Source of the DNA: Viscum album
Taxonomy: Eukaryota > Streptophyta > Magnoliopsida > Santalales > Viscaceae
DNA length: 64,000 nt
Assembly: GCA_963277665.1 (NCBI GenBank)
Contig: OY728152.1
Coordinates: 1,188,368,357-1,188,432,356 of the forward strand
Direction of reading: 5' to 3'
The notes under the pieces were generated by a model. It was not told where the DNA came from. It saw nothing but the letters and a program-made list of their open reading frames with translations, and did not search any database. Positions 23,213 through 35,347 of this stretch are shown in pieces; position 1 is the first letter of the stretch, and each line of letters opens with the position of its first letter. The position numbers were made by a program, and so were the translations under genes.

Positions 23213-24642
23213 TGGATCTTAAGAAAAAAAAAAGAACTTAAAAATTATTCAGAACATAGAAAAAGTGTTTATGATTTTCAAAACATAAAACCATAAGGAA
23301 TGGAGAAGTCATAATATATCCTTATTGACTCAACATTGTGGATCTTTATTGGTTTAGAGTTTTAGATAATTGTTTCATAACTAAAATATAATAAAACCAT
23401 AAAATAAAAAGTGTAAACTTATGTTTAGTATCTATTTGTCATACCATATAAAACATTGAAAAACTTAATTTTGTTTCAGGCAAAATATATAGGAATTTAA
23501 ACTTGACAAATTCTTTTCCCTTACCCATCATTAAATCCTAATATTTTTTTTCTAAAATGTGGTATGATCACAAAAATATTAGAAGGGGGGATAACAAGAA
23601 TGAAATTGTTAGTCCAGTGAATAACATTAAAACCCATGAAATAATTTTTCTTAAAAACATAACTTTTTATCTAAAAAGGGAACTATCATTCATTGAAAAA
23701 GATCATTTGTCATACCTTTTGAAAAAAATTATTTCTATGAAGACTAATTAAAAAGTATATAAATGTCATGTAGGTTCCTTGGAACATCATCTCATGGACC
23801 CCTTACAAAACCCTTATAAATTTGAATAAAAATTTGACTAAATTCAAATATAATTATTTGGATAACATAATCATTACTCAATGCATTGGAGCACTATATG
23901 GATACAAAAATTTTATAAGATATAACAGGATCACCCAGTTCTATATGGGAAATCCTATCATATATAATTTCCAAAATTCACAACATGAATAAAACATTTT
24001 ATTCTTTCAATTTTTCTTTATTAAACATTTTAATAACTCTTTTAAACTCATATAGAAATCAATTTTAGATTTAAAAATACCATTTTCATTTAAAAACCAA
24101 TTTTTAAAATCAAATAACCAAAATAATGTGAAGTGGTTTTATCATTTAAGAAAACATGAAGTACTGAATCATAATATATAAATCAAATAATGGCCATAGA
24201 GGTGTAAAAATTCATTATCACAGTGTATGTTTGAAATAGAACATTTCATTTATTGTTTGTTAAATTATTTTGTATAAAACACGTAAAAAGAATAATTTTG
24301 AAAACCATTGAAAATAATTTAAAAATAGACATAAAATTTAATTTATAAATATTTTATGTTCATATAAAAAGATAATAAAATTATTTTAAAGACATGGATA
24401 TGAAAGAGGAAGAGTTGGAAGGAAAACTATTGAATAATATTTTTTTAATGAAAAGTCCCTTATAAACTTGGAAATATTTGAATCCTAAAAACCATGAATG
24501 AATAACATTAAAAATCATTAAATACCATGAAAATAGTGTAATTAATGACATACCATGTCAATGTGTCTTTATATATGCTTCATAAAAGAATATAGGTGAA
24601 TAAAAACAAAATATTCCTCAATGAATGGAAATTGGGACCGAT

Positions 24643-24656
24643 ACCCTTACCTTGAA
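24643..24656 (-). promoter_or_regulatory. Splice-donor-like site in the 3' LTR of element III
   Basis: The sense strand reads ATTCAAG/GTAAGGGT with the junction at 24651/24650, nearly identical to the donor of element II. The 5' LTR counterpart is CTCAAG/GTAATGG at 33011/33010. Confidence 0.45.
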
Positions 24657-24989
24657 TCCGAAACGTCCCGTGCGTTATTTATCTTCATGAATTATAAAAT
24701 TATGTTTATTATTTAATTTATTCAGAACTTTTTTCATTTTTATTATTGGTTTTATTTAACTTATTACCTTGTTATATATAATTTCTTAATCAATTAATTT
24801 TTCGTCAAATGCTTCAATGATATTTGTCTTAAGTGTCAAGAATGACTTGGTAGGTTGAATATGATCAATGTGGTCATTATTTAAACATATCCATAATTAT
24901 AATCAAGAAATTACTATAATACTTATACATAAATTATATTTTTAATAAAAACATTGAATGTTTATTTTGATAAATGAAGTATGTTACAA

Positions 24990-25630
24990 TCATGGAGATG
25001 GTAAGACGTAAGTATGCACGAATGACATTTCCATTTTTTCAACAGTCATTATGGAAAATAGGTAAATAATATTTTATATTTATAGAATGACCATAATATA
25101 ATATATACCATATTATTTATTTAAATATACTTATATATATAATCCATGTGGTGTGTTGATGAAAATAGAGTAACATCTCTTCGTGAAGGTGGTTGTCCAC
25201 ACATACACGAACGACATTTTCATTTTTCAGTGAGTGAAATGGTAAAAAAATGATATAGTGTTATTTTAGATTTATAATTATGTCATTAATATCATAATAA
25301 TTTCATTTATATCACATATATTCATTATATTCACTATTATTACCATGAATGTAAGGTGTTAGTTAAAAATGAATCTCATCGCTTCGTGAGGCGGTGGTCC
25401 GCTAGACACATGAGCAACATTATCATATCCCCTATGAAATAAAAAAAAAAAGGTATATATGATATAATGAATATAGTTGAGTAATTATTTTTAAAAATCA
25501 TATATTTAATTTAGATCCATTATCATATCCAACCGCGAGAGGTGGTAATGGAAAAGTGAATGACATCAGTTCGCAAGGTGGTAGTCCACTGTACACATGA
25601 ATGATGATTTCATAACCCATTTGATGGAAG
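24990..25630 (-). repeat. Four hairpin modules in the 3' LTR of element III
   Basis: Mini-hairpin cores lie at 24998-25009, 25189-25200, 25391-25402 and 25578-25589. In sense orientation three read GTGG-ACAA-CCAC, GCGG-ACCA-CCGC and GTGG-ACTA-CCAC, that is a perfect 4-bp stem with a 4-nt loop. Each is enclosed by an outer stem such as TTCGTG/CACGAA or CATG. Spacing is about 190-200 bp. The leftmost core (CTTACCATCTCCATGA type) is decayed. Confidence 0.7.
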
Positions 25631-25945
25631 ATGAGTGAGATATAGGTTATGAAATTAAAATAATAACATATAATTATATTTAATTTAATTAGGTTATAAT
25701 ATAATAATTTTTAATAATAATTTAAGGGGGTTGGAGGAATAAATAAAATTAAAACACTCATTGAAGAACATTACCTATTTTTCGAGTAACTACTTTTGGT
25801 TTGCACCAAAAGGTTTCTTATATCAGATTTATGACCAAAATAGTTCTTATTGAATGAGATTAGGGAAGTGGAAAAGTTATTTGTTCTGGTATTGGATGAT
25901 ATAAATATATTTTATGGTGTTAATAATGGATGATAGGTTATGGCG

Positions 25946-25952
25946 TTTTATA
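25946..25952 (-). promoter_or_regulatory. TATA box in the 3' LTR of element III
   Basis: Sense TATAAAA in the context CTCACCTCAATTATAAAACGCC, aligned with CCTCCTCTTATAAAAGGCCC of element IV. The counterpart in the other LTR is at 34317-34323. Confidence 0.6.
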
Positions 25953-26981
25953 ATTGAGGTGAGTGGCACACTTGTAATTTTTAGAAAAAAAAGTTGAACC
26001 AATGTTTTTCACATCCATAAAAGGGTTACAAATGGAGTATTATATAATAATACATATTATAAGGCTAACATAAATCCATAAAATTGACTTTAGAATAGTT
26101 TTTAGGCCATTTTAACCCTTATTATTTTAGTTTAACCCCCTAATAAATCCATTTTTACCTTAACCACGATAATTAATTTTTACCTTTTAACTAATCATTT
26201 TGGTCAAAAATTAAATTTACCTTATTATAAAATATAAATTATTAATATTCTAGATATTAAATATATTTTACCAAATTCAATTAACATAATTGGAAAAATA
26301 AAAAAAAAACCCTGTAGACACGATGAAAAGGAGTGTTTTAAATTAGTTTATTTTTTAAGAAAATTTTGATTTTATATTAACTCTATGAAAAAATAATAAT
26401 TGTATAAATCTAAATTAATATTAATTTATATATAATATAAAAATTAAATTTTAATAAAATTTCATTAATTATTATCTTAATTAATTAAATGGTAAAAACA
26501 TTATGGATTTTAAAATAATTTTAATAAAATTTCATTTCTAAAACCACAAGACAAACGTTTTTCTAAAAACTAATATAAAGTTGATTAAAAAGTAATTAGT
26601 TTTATTAAATATAACTAAATAATAATTATATTAGTTTAAATTATATTTAAAACATATTTTTATATTTAAATTACTTAATTTATTGAAAAGAAAATAATAT
26701 TTTACAAAGATAAGTATTTTTCACTATTCACGGAAAATTTAATATTTTCCAAAAAATTAAAAAATTTCACCCACAGTAAATTTATATATTCTTATATAAA
26801 AAATTATACTAATCTAGTCAAATTAAAATTCTAAAATTTATAAATCAAAATTTTGTTTAAAACCTTATAATAAATAAGTTTAGTTAAAACTATTTCCTTT
26901 TTGATTTTGAAATTACATAATATTTGTATAATGAATAAAATAATGAAAGTGGTTTATTATATCATTTCTTGGTTTTTTAAA

Positions 26982-26996
26982 TTCTTCCATCCTTTT
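26982..26996 (-). promoter_or_regulatory. Polypurine tract of element III
   Basis: The sense strand reads AAAAGGATGGAAGAA directly before the 3' LTR, preceded by GGAAATTTTTTTC as in the GACGAAATTT-PPT context of element II. Confidence 0.6.
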
Positions 26997-27017
26997 GAAA
27001 AAAATTTCCTCACAATT

Positions 27018-27204
27018 TTAATCAACTATTAAAGAAGTGGGGATATCTTTCCCTTATAACATATTTAGATTCACATGTTTCCTCTTCAACTATATAGCTT
27101 TTCTATAAAACTTTAACATGATGAATCAAATTATTATGAAACACTTGATCTCTATGGTCAAGAATATGAACCCATTATTTCTCACATTAAATATTCTCTT
27201 CCAA
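27018..27204 (-). pseudogene. Chromodomain of element III integrase
   Basis: In sense direction 27200-27130 reads EENI*CEK*WVHILDHRDQV, the first half of a chromovirus C-terminus (VxILDRKxQVLRNK). 27120-27020 reads HVKVL*KSYIVEEETCESKY followed by VIRERYPHFF, the VKVLWxxHxxEEATWExExxM and YPxLF blocks. Two stops, at a Trp and a Gln codon, show decay. Its presence proves the chromovirus identity and fixes the 3' LTR boundary further left. Confidence 0.7.
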
Positions 27205-28350
27205 CTAAACTACTTCATGTATGAAAACATGAGATGAATCAAACACATATTTTCTTAACATTACAACATGAAATATGTTGTGTATGTAAGATAAAATCAA
27301 AGGTGAATCCACTTCACAGGAAACTGATATATCTTTATCGTAGAATTCATATGGTCCAATGGAATAAAGAAATCTATTTCCTTTTTTACCAAAAAGCATT
27401 ACACTTTTTCATGGAGATACTTTTATAAAGACTTGATTACCTACCTTGTACTACATATCTTTCCTCCGGTTATCTATAAAACTTTTCTGCCTACTTTGGG
27501 ATGTCCTCATATATGAATGAATCAAATTCACCTTTACAACCATTTCATCTACCAACTATTTTCACATAAAATTCTTCTCTCCTAACTCATTGAAAAAAAT
27601 AATAGACCCAACATCGCTTTCTATATAATTCGTCAAATAAGGCCTACTGTATACTGGAATGAAAAAAAATATAAAAAAATTAAACCAAAGATAGATGTTG
27701 ATCCCAAATTCCAAAGTAATCCAATGAACAAGAATTAAACATATCTTCCTTGGTCTGAATTTTTCACTCAGACTGTCCATCAGATTGAGGAAGAAAAGGT
27801 GTATAGAAAATTGACTTAGCACCAAATGACTTTTGAAGTCCTTACTAATGATTAAATGTGAACCTAGGATTATGATTTAATACAATGGAGAGGGTCACTC
27901 TATGTAACCTGAGTATACCCATTAGATATAGTTGGGAAAGATGATATTAATAAATTTCATCTTTAATATAAAGGAAATGTGTATATTTAGTTAATCAATA
28001 AACAATAACCCAAACCCTATTATTACCTAAAGAAATAATTGGAAATCCTTAAGAAAATTTCATTGATATATTTTAACATTTTTACTATAGAATTGGAAAG
28101 GTATAAAGCATTCCCTTATGTAACTATAATTCTTATTTAAGCTACTAAAAAGTCAAACACTTCATGGTAAAGTAGAAAATATCTATTAATATTCCATCCG
28201 ACTAGTAATTCTCCCAAAGCTCACTCTACATATTAGTGCTTCTTGAATGAATGGAAAATAGAGAACTATTACTATCAATCAAAAACTATTTCTCCAAATA
28301 GTAATCACAAGGTAAACATAATAATTTTCCAAAGAATAAGACAATTTCTT
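27205..28350 (-). pseudogene. Integrase of element III
   Basis: The 27399-27205 frame contains LFGKKGNRFLYSIGPYEFY then YIHNIFHVVMLRKYVFDSSHV, the GPF/Y module. Around 27805-27680 the sense strand reads FLPQSDGQSE, matching the HPQTDGQSE block with the catalytic Glu, then IWDQHLSLV. Upstream core blocks with the two Asp residues are too decayed to place. Stops and frame shifts are common. Confidence 0.7.
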
Positions 28351-28970
28351 CATCAATATTAAAATATGGAAACCTACCCTTCTTAACAAATTCTAACTTT
28401 TTCTGCAAAGATTGATCCTCTTTTTGATCCTTCTTAATTCTTTTTGAAAAATTTTACTTCCCTGAAACCTAAAACAAAACAAAGGATATCCATGCATCTA
28501 TAACTTATAGGAAAAAAATTATCAAATTAGTGACCCCAAGTTCATGTTCCATACATAAAATGGTTAATGTAGCATTATTTTTTCAACTCGAAATCAGAAA
28601 CCATTTTTTTTATTTTCTAGGATGGTGATAAATAATGAAATAATAATCCTTAATTAGTTCCAAATATATTATTTATCTCATGTTTAATTATATATAGGTG
28701 AATATATACTTCAAACTTTTTTGATCTGAATATATTTCACAATTTACTCCACACATATAATGCCTCCAAATTTTAAAATAAAAAACCACATTAGCTAATT
28801 CTAGATCATGTGTAGGGTAATTTAACTCATGAGGTTTCAACTAACATGAATAATAAGATATTACCTTATCATTATTAATTATAACCCAACAATGTCCTTT
28901 CAATGGATAATCACTGTAGATGAAAAATTCTCAATTTCTAGAAGGTAGGGTAAAAACTGAAGTATTCACC
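28351..28970 (-). pseudogene. RNase H of element III
   Basis: Sense translation of about 28950-28720 gives KGHCWVIINNDKVISYYS, then [20 protein letters not shown] (conserved Glu of RNase H) and [11 protein letters not shown] (catalytic Asp). The match to NYPTLDLELSAVVFTLKIWR of element II is close. Interrupted by at least one stop. Confidence 0.7.
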
Positions 28971-29800
28971 AACTTTATATTTAGTTACTAAAAACAATAA
29001 TCACACCCTTTTTTCTAGATGAGTTTTGCTCCATTTCAATTTAAATTATTAAGTGGGATAGAAAACTGAGAAACATTTTCAGAAAACCATTGATATTAAC
29101 CAGGAAATATAAGAAACTAAGAATTTTTTGTGATATTTCAGGGACACGACCATTCTACAAAATATTTTGATTTAATTAGTTCAATAGTTATACCATCTTT
29201 TAAAACAATATATCTAATGAAGGAAATATTTTGCAACCAAAATTCACACTTAATAAATTTCTTTTATAGTTTATTTTCTTTTATGATTTAAGAAAAAATA
29301 CTTAGGTTTCATTCATGGTTCTCCAAACTTTTATAAAATACCAAAATTTTATTAGTAAAAAGAACCAGAAACTTGTCTAAGAAATCATTAAATACCTTAT
29401 TCATAATGTCTATAAATACAGTTAATTTATTGGATAACCCAAAATTAAAAACTAAAAACTCATAGTGCCCATATCTAGTTTGAAATTATTTATTTATTAT
29501 TTTATCCTCCTTCACCTTCATCTGATTGTACCTCTGGTTAACCTTTAAAAAATAATTTTCTCCCTAGAGTTGATCAAACTAATAGTCCATCTAAGGGAAA
29601 AGATACATTTTCTTAACAGGTATGTTATTCTAAGCTCTATATTAAATTAAATGTATCATTTAACCGTATTTATTTTTAATAAAAAAATATAGGATCACCC
29701 CATGGTTAAGTGCTCGGACAAGTGAAAACTTTAGCTAAAAATTACTGCAATTTCTTTTTCAATTCTAAAAGATCTACTAGATCCATTCAATAAGGGGGTT
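28971..29800 (-). pseudogene. Reverse transcriptase of element III
   Basis: Sense 29495-29350 reads TRYGHYEFLVFNFGLSNKLT, then VFIDIMNKVFNDFLDKFLVL and FTNKIL, corresponding to YGHYEFLVMPFGLTNAP, the DLMNxVF block and VFIDDIL. The active-site FIDD has decayed to FTNK. Other motifs are blurred. Confidence 0.7.
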
Positions 29801-30200
29801 TAGAAATAGTATTATCATCAAACACTAAGTAAATTGTAAAATAAAACTTCTAATCAGGAATAAAACCTTAAAAATCATTTCTAAATACATCCATGTATTT
29901 ATTTACTACTCGTATATCACTAATTTTAATAGTTTATTTTTTTCAACAATATTATCTTGGTAACTTTCACTTACATATCTAATCAATTTTTCATATTCTT
30001 GGTAAGTTATCAAAGGCATGGAATCATTGAAAATAACATTCTTATCATTGTAATATATCTTATCATAATAAAATGAAATCCAATCCATACCCAAAATGAT
30101 ATCGAAATCTACTATATCCAGTTTAACAATATTGTTAGGAAAGACCATCCCATTGATAACAACAAAAAGATTCCTATAAATCTTGGTTTAGCTAATACTT
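29801..30200 (-). pseudogene. Aspartic protease region of element III
   Basis: The 30148-29906 frame contains VKLDIVDFDIILGMDWISFY, the second conserved block of gypsy protease (xxxDVILGMDWL). The DSGS catalytic block upstream, expected near 30300, is visible only as a faint FDFGSF-like text. Dead. Confidence 0.65.
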
Positions 30201-31500
30201 CCACCTAGAGTTTTAACTAAAATTAATATATTATTTTAGGAGGTGATATTCCCAATTTACTTTCATATTTATCAAAACACAAAGAATGAAAAGATCCAAA
30301 GTCAAACAGGGTATTGAAATAATTAAAATACACAAGTAACACATCTATCAACACTTAATATGATATCCCAACATTAACTGTAGTTGTTGAAAAATATTTT
30401 TCCACACCCATTTCCCTCTAATCTTGATGATTTTTAGCCTGAGTTACTAGATTCGAGTACACATTTTCATAATGACCAAAATCATTTATACGAAAAAACC
30501 TCATTACTGGATGGACATAAGTTACCCCATTAATTGATTATTTAGGATTCTTTTCCTTGAAATAACGTTTTATATTTCCAAAATTCCACCTCGGTAATAG
30601 TTCCCTAATTTTGTAATACATTCTCTAGGTTTCTTTTTACCACACTTACCCAAAATGGGAAATTTATTTTTTTACCTCCATATTTATTATTGCATGTTCC
30701 CCCATCATTTTCCCTCTTGATATCTTTTTAATTTTATCATCCTGAGGAATATAAGTGTTAGAAAACCCTATCTCGACTTTTTTAGCACAATGAAAAACTT
30801 TCTCATAAATTCTAAATTCTAATGCAACCAAAGATCCTTATAGATATGGTTTCAATATTTAGTGAAGTATATTAATTTTAATATCAATTTTACCAATAAA
30901 ATGAAATATGTAAATGGATATTCTTTTAAAATGTTCTTCAAATGCGGCCATATAATCTTCATTCTTTTTCCTCAATTCAATGAATTCTTTTTCCATTTAG
31001 ATTCAAATAATATTAGGGAAATATTTCTCTAGAAAAATATCTTTACAAAATTCATATCCCAAGAATTCAATACTAACTTTCTATTTTGTATTATTTTATA
31101 AATACCAATATTCATTAGCTTCACCTTCAAAATAATAAACAAAAATAGTTTCCTTTTGATATTTTGAGCATCCCATGGATTAAAATATCTTCTCTTGATA
31201 CTCGATCCACAATTTATCTACTATAGTGTTATATGATCCACTGAATGATGGTGTATGTTTCCTATTAAAATGATCTATAATATAATTTTTCCTTCATTAT
31301 AGATCTGGTTCTTATAGAGTATGGATACCACCAACTTTTATAGCTTGTGTCAGTTGATACATCAATGAAACAAACTATTCTATTACAATTACAAGAATCA
31401 CAGGATACTGATTTGGAAGTAAAATTTTCTCTTAAGTGCCTTACCACTACATCTTCTGTATTTCCACTATGGAAGACCATTTAGAAAATACATAGTTTAG
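30201..31500 (-). pseudogene. gag of element III
   Basis: Sense 31260-30930 gives PSFSGSYNTIVDKLWIEYQE, then KIF*SMGCS, VYYFEGEANEYW, a block ending FLEKYFPNII and MEKEFIELRKKNEDYMAAFE, a clear retrotrans_gag domain close to that of element II. A zinc-finger remnant (GKCGKKKPREC) lies at about 30650-30610. The candidate start near 31480 follows a pyrimidine-rich stretch ending TTTTCTAA, which may be a decayed splice acceptor. Stops occur at Gln and Trp codons. Confidence 0.75.
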
Positions 31501-31611
31501 ATGAAGAAACATGATATTATTAAATTGATATATCATTTAGAATTTCCAATAATGTAAAATATTTCATTGTAAAGCTATTACCCTTATCTTAACCTCTAAT
31601 GTTATCTTATA

Positions 31612-31625
31612 ATCCTATGATACCA
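31612..31625 (-). promoter_or_regulatory. Primer-binding site of element III
   Basis: Sense TGGTATCATAGGAT follows the LTR end GGGTCTTTAAAGC by about two bases. Initiator tRNA-Met type. Confidence 0.7.
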
Positions 31626-33344
31626 GCTTTAAAGACCCAACCTTAAACACTAAATAATCTTGAGTTTTAAGTGAAGAATTAATTATCTTAAATTTTACGA
31701 TCTTTTCAAGTTTAGATTTATATATAATTATATATTAAATCAAACATAACAAAGCAATATAATACAATGTGGAAATTTTTGTTCAGTATCTATTTTCCCA
31801 CCATATAAAAATATTAAAATAAAAAACAATTTTTTTATGAAAATTCTTTATGACATTTAACATGACATATTCATTTCACTTATCCATCCTTAAATCATGT
31901 GAAAACCAATTTAAATATGTGGTATGATCACAAAAATCTTAGTAAGGGACATAAAAAGAAGAAAACCATTAGTCTAGTAAAAAATTGGAAACCCATGATA
32001 ATCCATTTTGTAAAACCATAAAATTGAAACCTATAAATGGAATTATAATTATTTGAAAAAGAACATTTATCATAACTTTTTAAAATAATGATTTATCTGA
32101 AAACTTATTAGCAAGAATCGAAAATTCAAGTTGGTACATTGTGATATTATCTCATAGAACCCTTACGAAACCCTTAAGAACTCTTATAAATCATAATAAC
32201 TATTAGGACAACTTAAAATATAATTATTTATAGAAAATAATCATTACCTAATGAATTTAAGTGCTATTTGAGAACACCAATCATTTAAGCTATAACAGGC
32301 TCAGCCAACACCATATGGGTGAACCCATCATATATAATGTCCAAGAACCAAAAAATGAATGAAACATCTTATGTTGCTTTTTTTTTATCATAAAAAATTT
32401 GAATTTTTTTTAAAATCTTTTTAAAATCACTTTTAAATATCAAAATACCATTTTCATTTAAAATCCCATTTTAAATAACAAAATTGAAAAAAATATAAAA
32501 GAGGATTTTTCATTGATGAAAAATTGAAATATTATAAAGTAAACTATAAATAAAATAATGGTCATAGTGTAGGAAAATTTCATTATCATCATTTATGTTA
32601 AAAAACATTCATTTTATTGTTTTTCAAAATATCTTATATAAAACATGTAAAAAGATTCCATTTGATTTTTTTTGGAAATAAATAAAAAAGATAAATAAAT
32701 TATACCTTATAAATATTTTATATCCATATAATTTTTTTATAAAATCATTTCAAAAACATGGACATATAAAAGGATGGTTTGGAAGGAAAATATTAAAATA
32801 GGATTTTTAATGAAAATTCCCCAATCACCTTGGAATGATTTAAATCATAAACCCCTTGAAAAAATAACATTAAAAAAATAAATACAATTTTAACAGATAA
32901 ATTAATAATATAACATGCTATATGACTTTTGTATACACCTATTAAAATAATATAGGTTCATAACATCAAAACCTTCCTCAATGAAAATAAATTGAGATGA
33001 AGTCCATTACCTTGAGTTTGAATCATCATGTATATTCTTTTTCATCATAAAAAATAAACTTATTATAATTATTTAACATATCAAGAACCTTATAATAATT
33101 TATTAATCCTTTTATTTAACTTGTTAATATGTTATGGATAATTAATTAATCAATTATGTTTACATATGATGTTTTGATGATTTTTTTATTTTGTGTCAAA
33201 AATGAATTTGGTAGTATGACTGTGGTCAAATAGGTCCTTATTTAAACATCTACAGAATAATAATAATTATATTATTATTATATTTATAGTCAAATTATAC
33301 TTTTAATACCAATAATTATATATGTTTTTGATAAATTAAGTAAA

Positions 33345-33990
33345 TTACAACCATGGAGACAGTAAGTCATACGTACCCATGACCGACGTTCCAATTTTTC
33401 AACGATCATTATGGAAAAGTGGTATGTAATATTTTATATTTACAGAATGATCATAATATCATATATAAAATATTATTTTTTTAAATATACTTATCTATAT
33501 CATCCATGTGGTGTATCTATGAAAGTAAAGACAAACTCTTCATGAAGGTGGTAGTCTAGTCCTATATGAAGGACATTATCATTTTCTAGTGAGTGAAAAG
33601 GTAGGAAAGAAAATGATATATTATATTTTAATAATGGAAAAATGTGATTTATATAATAATTATGTCATTATATCACATATATTAATTATATTTAACCTTA
33701 TTACCTTCTATTTAATTCAATAGTGAAAACATAACATCGCTTCGTGAGACAGTAGTCCGCTGTACACACGAGCGATGTTATCATATCCCCTATGAAATGA
33801 AAAATTAAATGGTATATATGATATAATAACTCCCAATATATAGTTATGTGATAAATATCATAAATATAATTTATATCCATCATAATACCCAACCATGATA
33901 TGTGGCAATGAAAAAAATAATGAAATCGGTTTGCGAGGTGGTAGTCCGTTGAACACATGAATGCTGATTTCATAACCCATTTGATAGAAG
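33345..33990 (-). repeat. Four hairpin modules in the 5' LTR of element III
   Basis: Cores at 33359-33370, 33548-33559, 33749-33760 and 33938-33949, spaced about 190-200 bp. The third has the best outer stem: sense ATAACATCGCTCGTG pairs with CACGAAGCGATGTTAT with one bulged A, enclosing a loop with GCGGACTACTGT. The cores are more mutated than those in the other LTR. Confidence 0.65.
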
Positions 33991-34316
33991 AGGTGAATGA
34001 TTTAGTTTATTTAGTTAACATTTTAATATCTATGTAAATTGGAGATACTTTGGTTGTTATATAATCATGGATTAATAATAATTCAAATTGGGTGGTGGAA
34101 GAAATGAAATAAAAACGCTTGTTGAGGAACGTTACCTCATATTTTGGTAACTTCTTTTGGTTTTCAACAAAAGGATTATTAGGTTGGATTTATAACAAAA
34201 ATAAGGATTATAAAATGATAATATATATTTTTGTAAGTTATTTGGGTATTTATTTTCTAAACCAAATGGATTTTATGGTGTGAAGTGGAGAGGAGAGGGG
34301 GTGGCCTTTTATAAGT

Positions 34317-34323
34317 GAGGTGA
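34317..34323 (-). promoter_or_regulatory. TATA box in the 5' LTR of element III
   Basis: Sense CTTATAAAAGGCCACC, nearly identical to the promoter of element IV (CTTATAAAAGGCCCCC). Confidence 0.65.
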
Positions 34324-35347
34324 GTGGCATACTTGCAATTTTCTAAATGAAAAAGATGTACCCACATGTTTCTCATGAAAAAAGGAAAAAAATTATTATT
34401 ATAAATAATTATTAATTATAATATCTAAATATATCCATATTACATATTTTAGATAAGTTTCTAGGTCATTTTAACTCTTATCATTTTCATTTAACCCCTG
34501 ATAAATCCATTTTTACCTTAACCGTGATAATTAATTTTTATCATTTTCACTATTAAGTTTCGTCAAAAAAGTAGTTGAAATTATTATAAAATATAAAATT
34601 TTCTAATTCAAAATATGGTATTTTTTAACCTAATTTAATTCATAGAAGTTGAAAAATAAAATTTAAAACAAAACACACATACGTGACAAAAGTTAGGTTT
34701 TCAAAAAGTGTATTTTCCAAGAAAAAGTTTATTTTATATTAAATATAGGACTAATAATAATAATTTTATCAATATATATTATTATTAATTTTATATATAT
34801 TATAAAATTGAATTTAAAACATTTCTAATTAGGTATTATATTAATTAATAAAAATATAGAAACATTATGCATTTTGAAATAGTTGTTAGAGAAATCTCGT
34901 TACTAAAAGAAAAACATTTATACTAAAAAACAATATAGAGTTGATTAAAAAGTAATTAAGTGGATTAAATATAACTAATAATACATATTTTACTTTAAAT
35001 ACTATTCAAAACTTATTAGGACTTTACAATTACTTATTTTCTTGAAAATAAAAGTTTTTTTTACAAAAAATCGATATTTATCACTATTATTTAAAAAAAC
35101 AATAATTTTTGAAAAATCACAAAAATTCACCCATAATAAATTTTTTCCATATTATTTAAAAAAATTATATTCATTTTTTATAATTAAAATTAATTTTTTT
35201 TAGAATTAAAATTTTATATAAAATTTTATAATAAAAGAGTTCAGTTAAAACTATTTCCTCTTTGATTTAAGAATTACATAATTTTTTTTTCGGAACATAA
35301 TCATGAAAGAATTTTATTATATATTTACCTATATTTTTGTAATTATA

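Larger units (their letters stand above)
21735..23335 (-). mobile_element. Solo LTR of a SIRE/Maximus-type copia element (1601 bp)
   Basis: Bounded by TGTTG and CAACA and flanked by the exact 5-bp duplication TTGTG (21730-21734 and 23336-23340). It shares the poly-G motif and several blocks with the LTR of element I. No internal sequence is attached, so it is a product of LTR-LTR recombination. Orientation is inferred from the poly-G tract. It interrupts the 3' LTR of element III. Confidence 0.85.
21664..26981 (-). mobile_element. 3' LTR of element III, carrying a nested solo LTR
   Basis: It aligns with 31628-35347 from CCTTAAACAxTA..AATC through TGTGGTATGATCACAAAAAT, the four hairpin modules and AACTATTTCCTxTTTGATTT near its right end. 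The right end abuts a polypurine tract (plus-strand TTCTTCCATCCTTTT). Confidence 0.8.
21664..35347 (-). mobile_element. Ty3/gypsy chromovirus III, old, with about 3.7 kb LTRs
   Basis: Minus-strand element: 5' LTR 31628-35347, PBS 31612-31625, gag, PR, RT, RNase H, IN and chromodomain down to 27018, polypurine tract 26982-26996, 3' LTR 21664-26981. Removing the nested solo LTR and its duplication (1606 bp) leaves 3712 bp for the 3' LTR against 3720 bp for the 5' LTR, which supports the boundaries. No matching 5-bp flanks were found, so the outer ends are approximate. The two LTRs are strongly diverged, making this older than II and much older than IV. Confidence 0.8.
31628..35347 (-). mobile_element. 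5' LTR of element III (about 3720 bp)
   Basis: Aligned with 21664-26981 over its whole length; see that entry. It holds a TATA box at 34317-34323, hairpin modules at 33345-33990 and a donor-like site at 33010. Right end by alignment only. Confidence 0.75.

Noticed and set aside
27018..27061. LTR boundary of element III at 27061 (plus-strand end ACA)
   Set aside because: The stretch encodes the YPHFF end of the chromodomain, so the LTR must end to the left, at the polypurine tract near 26982.
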